Shown piece after piece: positions 34,490-37,069 of a stretch of DNA of 37,069 nt; the stretch's first letter is position 1; every line of letters starts with the position of its first letter. The position numbers and the translations under genes were made by a program. The notes beneath the pieces are model-generated. The model had not been told where the DNA came from. It saw only the letters and a list, made by a program, of their open reading frames with translations, and did not search any database. Source of the stretch: JAEUKQ01 sp964414755 (GTDB lineage Bacteria > Pseudomonadota > Alphaproteobacteria > JAEUKQ01); NCBI GenBank assembly GCA_964414755.1, contig CAYPXH010000011.1, forward strand, positions 1 through 37,069, in the 5' to 3' direction.

Positions 34490-37069
34490 TTAAACCGGTT
34501 TTTTCTTGCTTTTCCTTTTGCCAGGTGCGGTTTTTCCTGTGTTTTTTTTCTTTATCACTGTTTTCTTTGGTTTGCTGATAGTGGTGGCAATAATTTCGAT
34601 GGCTTTTGCCAGATCAATATTTTGGTCACGGTAAGCCGAAGGAATGCGAACATTTTCTGACCCATGTTGCAAATAAGGTCCATAACGGCCAACGCGCAAA
34701 ATAATCTTCTTGCTATCGTTGGGATATATCCCAAGTTCTGTTGCTTTCATTCCAGTTTTATTTTTTCCGCCACGCTCCTGGTCAGCAATTAAACTGACTG
34801 CGCGATTAATTCCAATAGTTAGCACATTGTCATCTTTTAGTCGGTAATACTGATCATTATGCTTAAGATAAGGACCAAATCTACCAATTCCAGCAATAAT
34901 TGGCAAACCTGTTTCGGGGTGTGCGCCCAATGTTTTGGGAAGAGAAAGAAGGGCTAAGGCTGTTGCCAAATCAACATCATCCGGGCGCAATCCTTTAGGT
35001 AAACCTGCGCGGTGTGGTTTTTCAGAATCTATAGCATCGCGCTGGACATAAATTCCATACGGTCCCTGCTTTAGGCTTACATCTTTTTGGGTTGCAGGAT
35101 CTTGACCAAGCACCTTAGGAAATGCTGCTACGGGGGTATTGTCCGATACGTTAATAGGACTTAGTCCGCGTACATAGCGACAGTTAGGATAGTTGGAACA
35201 GCCGATAAAGATATTGCTTTTACCAAATTTAATATGAAGCTCGCCTTGTTGGCAGCTTGGGCAAAGCCTTGCAGAAGTATGGTCATTACCGCTAAACAGG
35301 GTCTTGCCTAACTCCTGGTCAAGTGCTTTATTAATTGTTGCGCGGTTTCCTAATTGCTCGTCCAGTCTTTTAATCGCTGCACTAACAGAATGCGCACTAT
35401 TTTCGTGTGCCTGCCCAAGCTTGGCAAAATCGTTCCAAAATTTGGTTAGAACTTCTTTCCATTTAATGCGCGCGTGGGTTATATCATCAAGTTCCTGCTC
35501 CATATGTGCTGTAAAATCATAAGCAAAATAACGTTCAAAAAACGTAACAAGAAAACTGTTCACCACCCGGCCGGTATCGGTGGGGTGGAAGCGGCGTTGC
35601 TCTAAAAATACATATTGCCTATCCTGAAGGACTTGTAAAATGCTGGCGTATGTTGAAGGTCGTCCAATCCCAAGTTCTTCAAGTTTTTTAACTAAACTGG
35701 CTTCGCTATAGCGTGGTGGTGGCTGGGTAAAGTGTTGTTCTTTGCTTAAGCCACTTAGACCAACCTGTTCTTTTATTTGCAATGGGGGCAAGATAGCATT
35801 TTCCTGATCAGGATCATTTAAATCATCTTGGCTTTCTTGATACACCGCCAGGAAACCTTTAAATTTTAAAACAGACCCAGTGGCATGCAAAACTGCCTGA
35901 CGATCGCTGTCACTTATATCAGCGCTTATTTGCTCAAGGATGGCGGATGACATTTGGCTTGCAACTGTACGTTTCCAAATCATTTCATATAATTGTAGTT
36001 CGGGTTTTGATAAAAAGCGCGCCAAACTTACTGGCTTGCGATAGATATCGGTCGGACGAATAGCTTCGTGTGCTTCTTGGGCGTTCTTAGCACTGGATTT
36101 ATAGAAACGTGGTTTTTCGGGTACGTAGTCTTGTCCGAAATCTTGGCCAATAATATTGCGACAGCTATTCATGGATTCGATCGACAACTGAACGCTATCG
36201 GTACGCATATAACTAATTAATCCAACAGTTTCACCGTCTATTTCAATACCCTCATATAGCTTCTGGGCAAGACGCATGGTTTGCGTGGCACTAAACCCAA
36301 GCTTACGTGATGCTTCTTGTTGCAAGGTAGATGTAATAAATGGTGGTGCAGGGTTACGCCGTACGGTTTTATTTTCAAGATCAATAACATGCCATCCACC
36401 TAATTTTTTTAATTTCTGGACGGTTTTTTCAGCCTCATCCCCATTGGGAATGGCAAATTTTTCAAGTTTTTTGGATGCTAATTTTGTTAGACGGGCTTGG
36501 AATAACTGGTTTTTAGAGTTTTGAAGCTGCGCAAAAATATCCCAATATTCCTGCGTTCTGAACAGTTCAATTTCATTTTCCCGTTCACAGACGAGCCTTA
36601 AGGCAACCGACTGTACCCGACCGGCTGATTTTGCGCTTGGCAATTTGCGCCATAAAACCGGAGATAGCGTAAAACCAACCAAATAATCCAAAGCTCTCCG
36701 TGCTAGATATGCATCAACCAAATGTTGGTCAATGGCTCGAGGTGTTTTTAGACCCTGCAATACAGCGTTTTTGGTAATTTCATGAAACACAACCCGGTTA
36801 ACAGGTAGACTTTTTGGCAACAAACGACGCTTTTGCAATTCATCCCAAATATGCCAGGAAATGGCTTCACCCTCACGGTCTGGGTCAGTTGCTAGAATCA
36901 GCCGATCTGCTGATTTAAGAGCTTTACCAATTTGTTGCAGCTGATCCTGTCCACGGCTTTCAACCTCCCATTTCATCAGAAAATCTTCTTCGGGCTGAAC
37001 ACCACCATCTTTTGATGGCAGATCGCGAACATGGCCAAAACTAGCTATAACAACGTGATTAGCCCCTAA
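34490..37069 (-). CDS. topA: DNA topoisomerase I (TopA), 5' end beyond window
   Basis: Type IA topoisomerase that relaxes negative supercoils. Toprim residues LATDPDREGEAISWHIW, active-site tyrosine in GLISYMRTDSVQLS, and the RRALDYLVGF and GRPSTYAS blocks are intact. The C-terminus has one four-Cys zinc ribbon (CPSC...CSNYPNC), three topo-C repeats (QGPYGIYVQ, IGRFGPYLKH, VGRYGPYLQH) and a Lys-rich tail, the alphaproteobacterial layout. The first Met in the window (36976) is internal: the frame continues in register to 37069 and encodes IASFGHVRDLPSKDGG, the conserved TopA N-terminus. About 859 residues are visible and roughly 15-20 are missing. Upstream the gene commonly follows dprA, but that is outside the window. 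Confidence 0.96.
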   Translation of the reverse strand, partial: LGANHVVIASFGHVRDLPSKDGGVQPEEDFLMKWEVESRGQDQLQQIGKALKSADRLILATDPDREGEAISWHIWDELQKRRLLPKSLPVNRVVFHEITKNAVLQGLKTPRAIDQHLVDAYLARRALDYLVGFTLSPVLWRKLPSAKSAGRVQSVALRLVCERENEIELFRTQEYWDIFAQLQNSKNQLFQARLTKLASKKLEKFAIPNGDEAEKTVQKLKKLGGWHVIDLENKTVRRNPAPPFITSTLQQEASRKLGFSATQTMRLAQKLYEGIEIDGETVGLISYMRTDSVQLSIESMNSCRNIIGQDFGQDYVPEKPRFYKSSAKNAQEAHEAIRPTDIYRKPVSLARFLSKPELQLYEMIWKRTVASQMSSAILEQISADISDSDRQAVLHATGSVLKFKGFLAVYQESQDDLNDPDQENAILPPLQIKEQVGLSGLSKEQHFTQPPPRYSEASLVKKLEELGIGRPSTYASILQVLQDRQYVFLEQRRFHPTDTGRVVNSFLVTFFERYFAYDFTAHMEQELDDITHARIKWKEVLTKFWNDFAKLGQAHENSAHSVSAAIKRLDEQLGNRATINKALDQELGKTLFSGNDHTSARLCPSCQQGELHIKFGKSNIFIGCSNYPNCRYVRGLSPINVSDNTPVAAFPKVLGQDPATQKDVSLKQGPYGIYVQRDAIDSEKPHRAGLPKGLRPDDVDLATALALLSLPKTLGAHPETGLPIIAGIGRFGPYLKHNDQYYRLKDDNVLTIGINRAVSLIADQERGGKNKTGMKATELGIYPNDSKKIILRVGRYGPYLQHGSENVRIPSAYRDQNIDLAKAIEIIATTISKPKKTVIKKKNTGKTAPGKRKSKKKPV

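Noticed and set aside
34490..36976. topA as a complete 828-residue gene starting at 36976
   Set aside because: The frame continues without a stop to the window edge and encodes the conserved SFGHVRDLPSKDG block of TopA, so 36976 is an internal Met and the gene is cut by the window.
1..37069. tRNA, rRNA, CRISPR arrays, insertion sequences, toxin-antitoxin or phage defence genes
   Set aside because: None could be recognised on either strand; no spaced repeats, transposase motifs or paired small toxin/antitoxin frames were seen.

Overview
The window reads as a stretch of chromosome from an AT-rich alphaproteobacterium (about 40% G+C, estimated by eye). The evidence is gene content and order: ubiA next to rsmE-gshA, DUF484 followed by xerC, an aa3-type cox operon (coxB-coxA-ctaB-small ORF-ctaG-coxC-DUF983-surf1), an ispH/rnhA neighbourhood, a split gcvPA/gcvPB behind a tandem glycine riboswitch, and a TopA with one zinc finger and a C-terminal repeat domain. 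I cannot place it more exactly. A low-G+C Rhodospirillales- or Holosporales-like lineage is possible but is not shown by the sequence. I see no tRNA, rRNA, CRISPR, IS, integron or phage genes, and base composition is uniform. This is a core-genome region rather than an island.

Layout. 1-9.3 kb: ubiA (-), rsmE-gshA (+), priA (-), then a transaldolase-like aldolase, DUF484 and xerC (+), and tldD (-). 9.6-15.6 kb: the cytochrome c oxidase operon, including a 53-codon membrane ORF between ctaB and ctaG. 15.7-18.5 kb: an M32 carboxypeptidase and an M16 protease that overlap by 4 bases. 18.5-22.8 kb: yqgE (-), a ScsB/DsbD-type thiol reductase (+), rnhA (-) and an outer-membrane beta-barrel protein (+) closed by a clear bidirectional terminator. 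22.8-26 kb: ispH (-), then three envelope genes: a lipoprotein, a secreted protein and an OmpA-domain protein. 26.1-30.7 kb: tandem glycine riboswitch and gcvT-gcvH-gcvPA-gcvPB. 30.8-37 kb: a secreted helical protein with a strong terminator, a frameshifted DinB-like gene (-), bioY (+), a small membrane protein (+), an amino-acid ABC permease with an N-terminal extension (-), and topA (-), which runs off the right edge.

How the genes work together. The cox block encodes the three core subunits of an aa3 oxidase (CoxA, CoxB, CoxC), haem O synthesis (CtaB), CuB delivery (CtaG) and assembly (SURF1). The gcv block is a complete T-H-P glycine cleavage set (L protein elsewhere) under glycine control. 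Several starts matter for correct annotation. Three genes are best explained by TTG starts (ctaG 13145, lipoprotein 24088, secreted protein 30817). gcvT starts after its riboswitch, not inside it. topA continues to the window edge.

I did not find a convincing new defence or mobile system. The best leads are the uncharacterised envelope genes at 24.1-26.0 kb and 30.8 kb, the 53-codon cox-operon ORF, the riboswitch expression platform, and the broken DinB-like gene.
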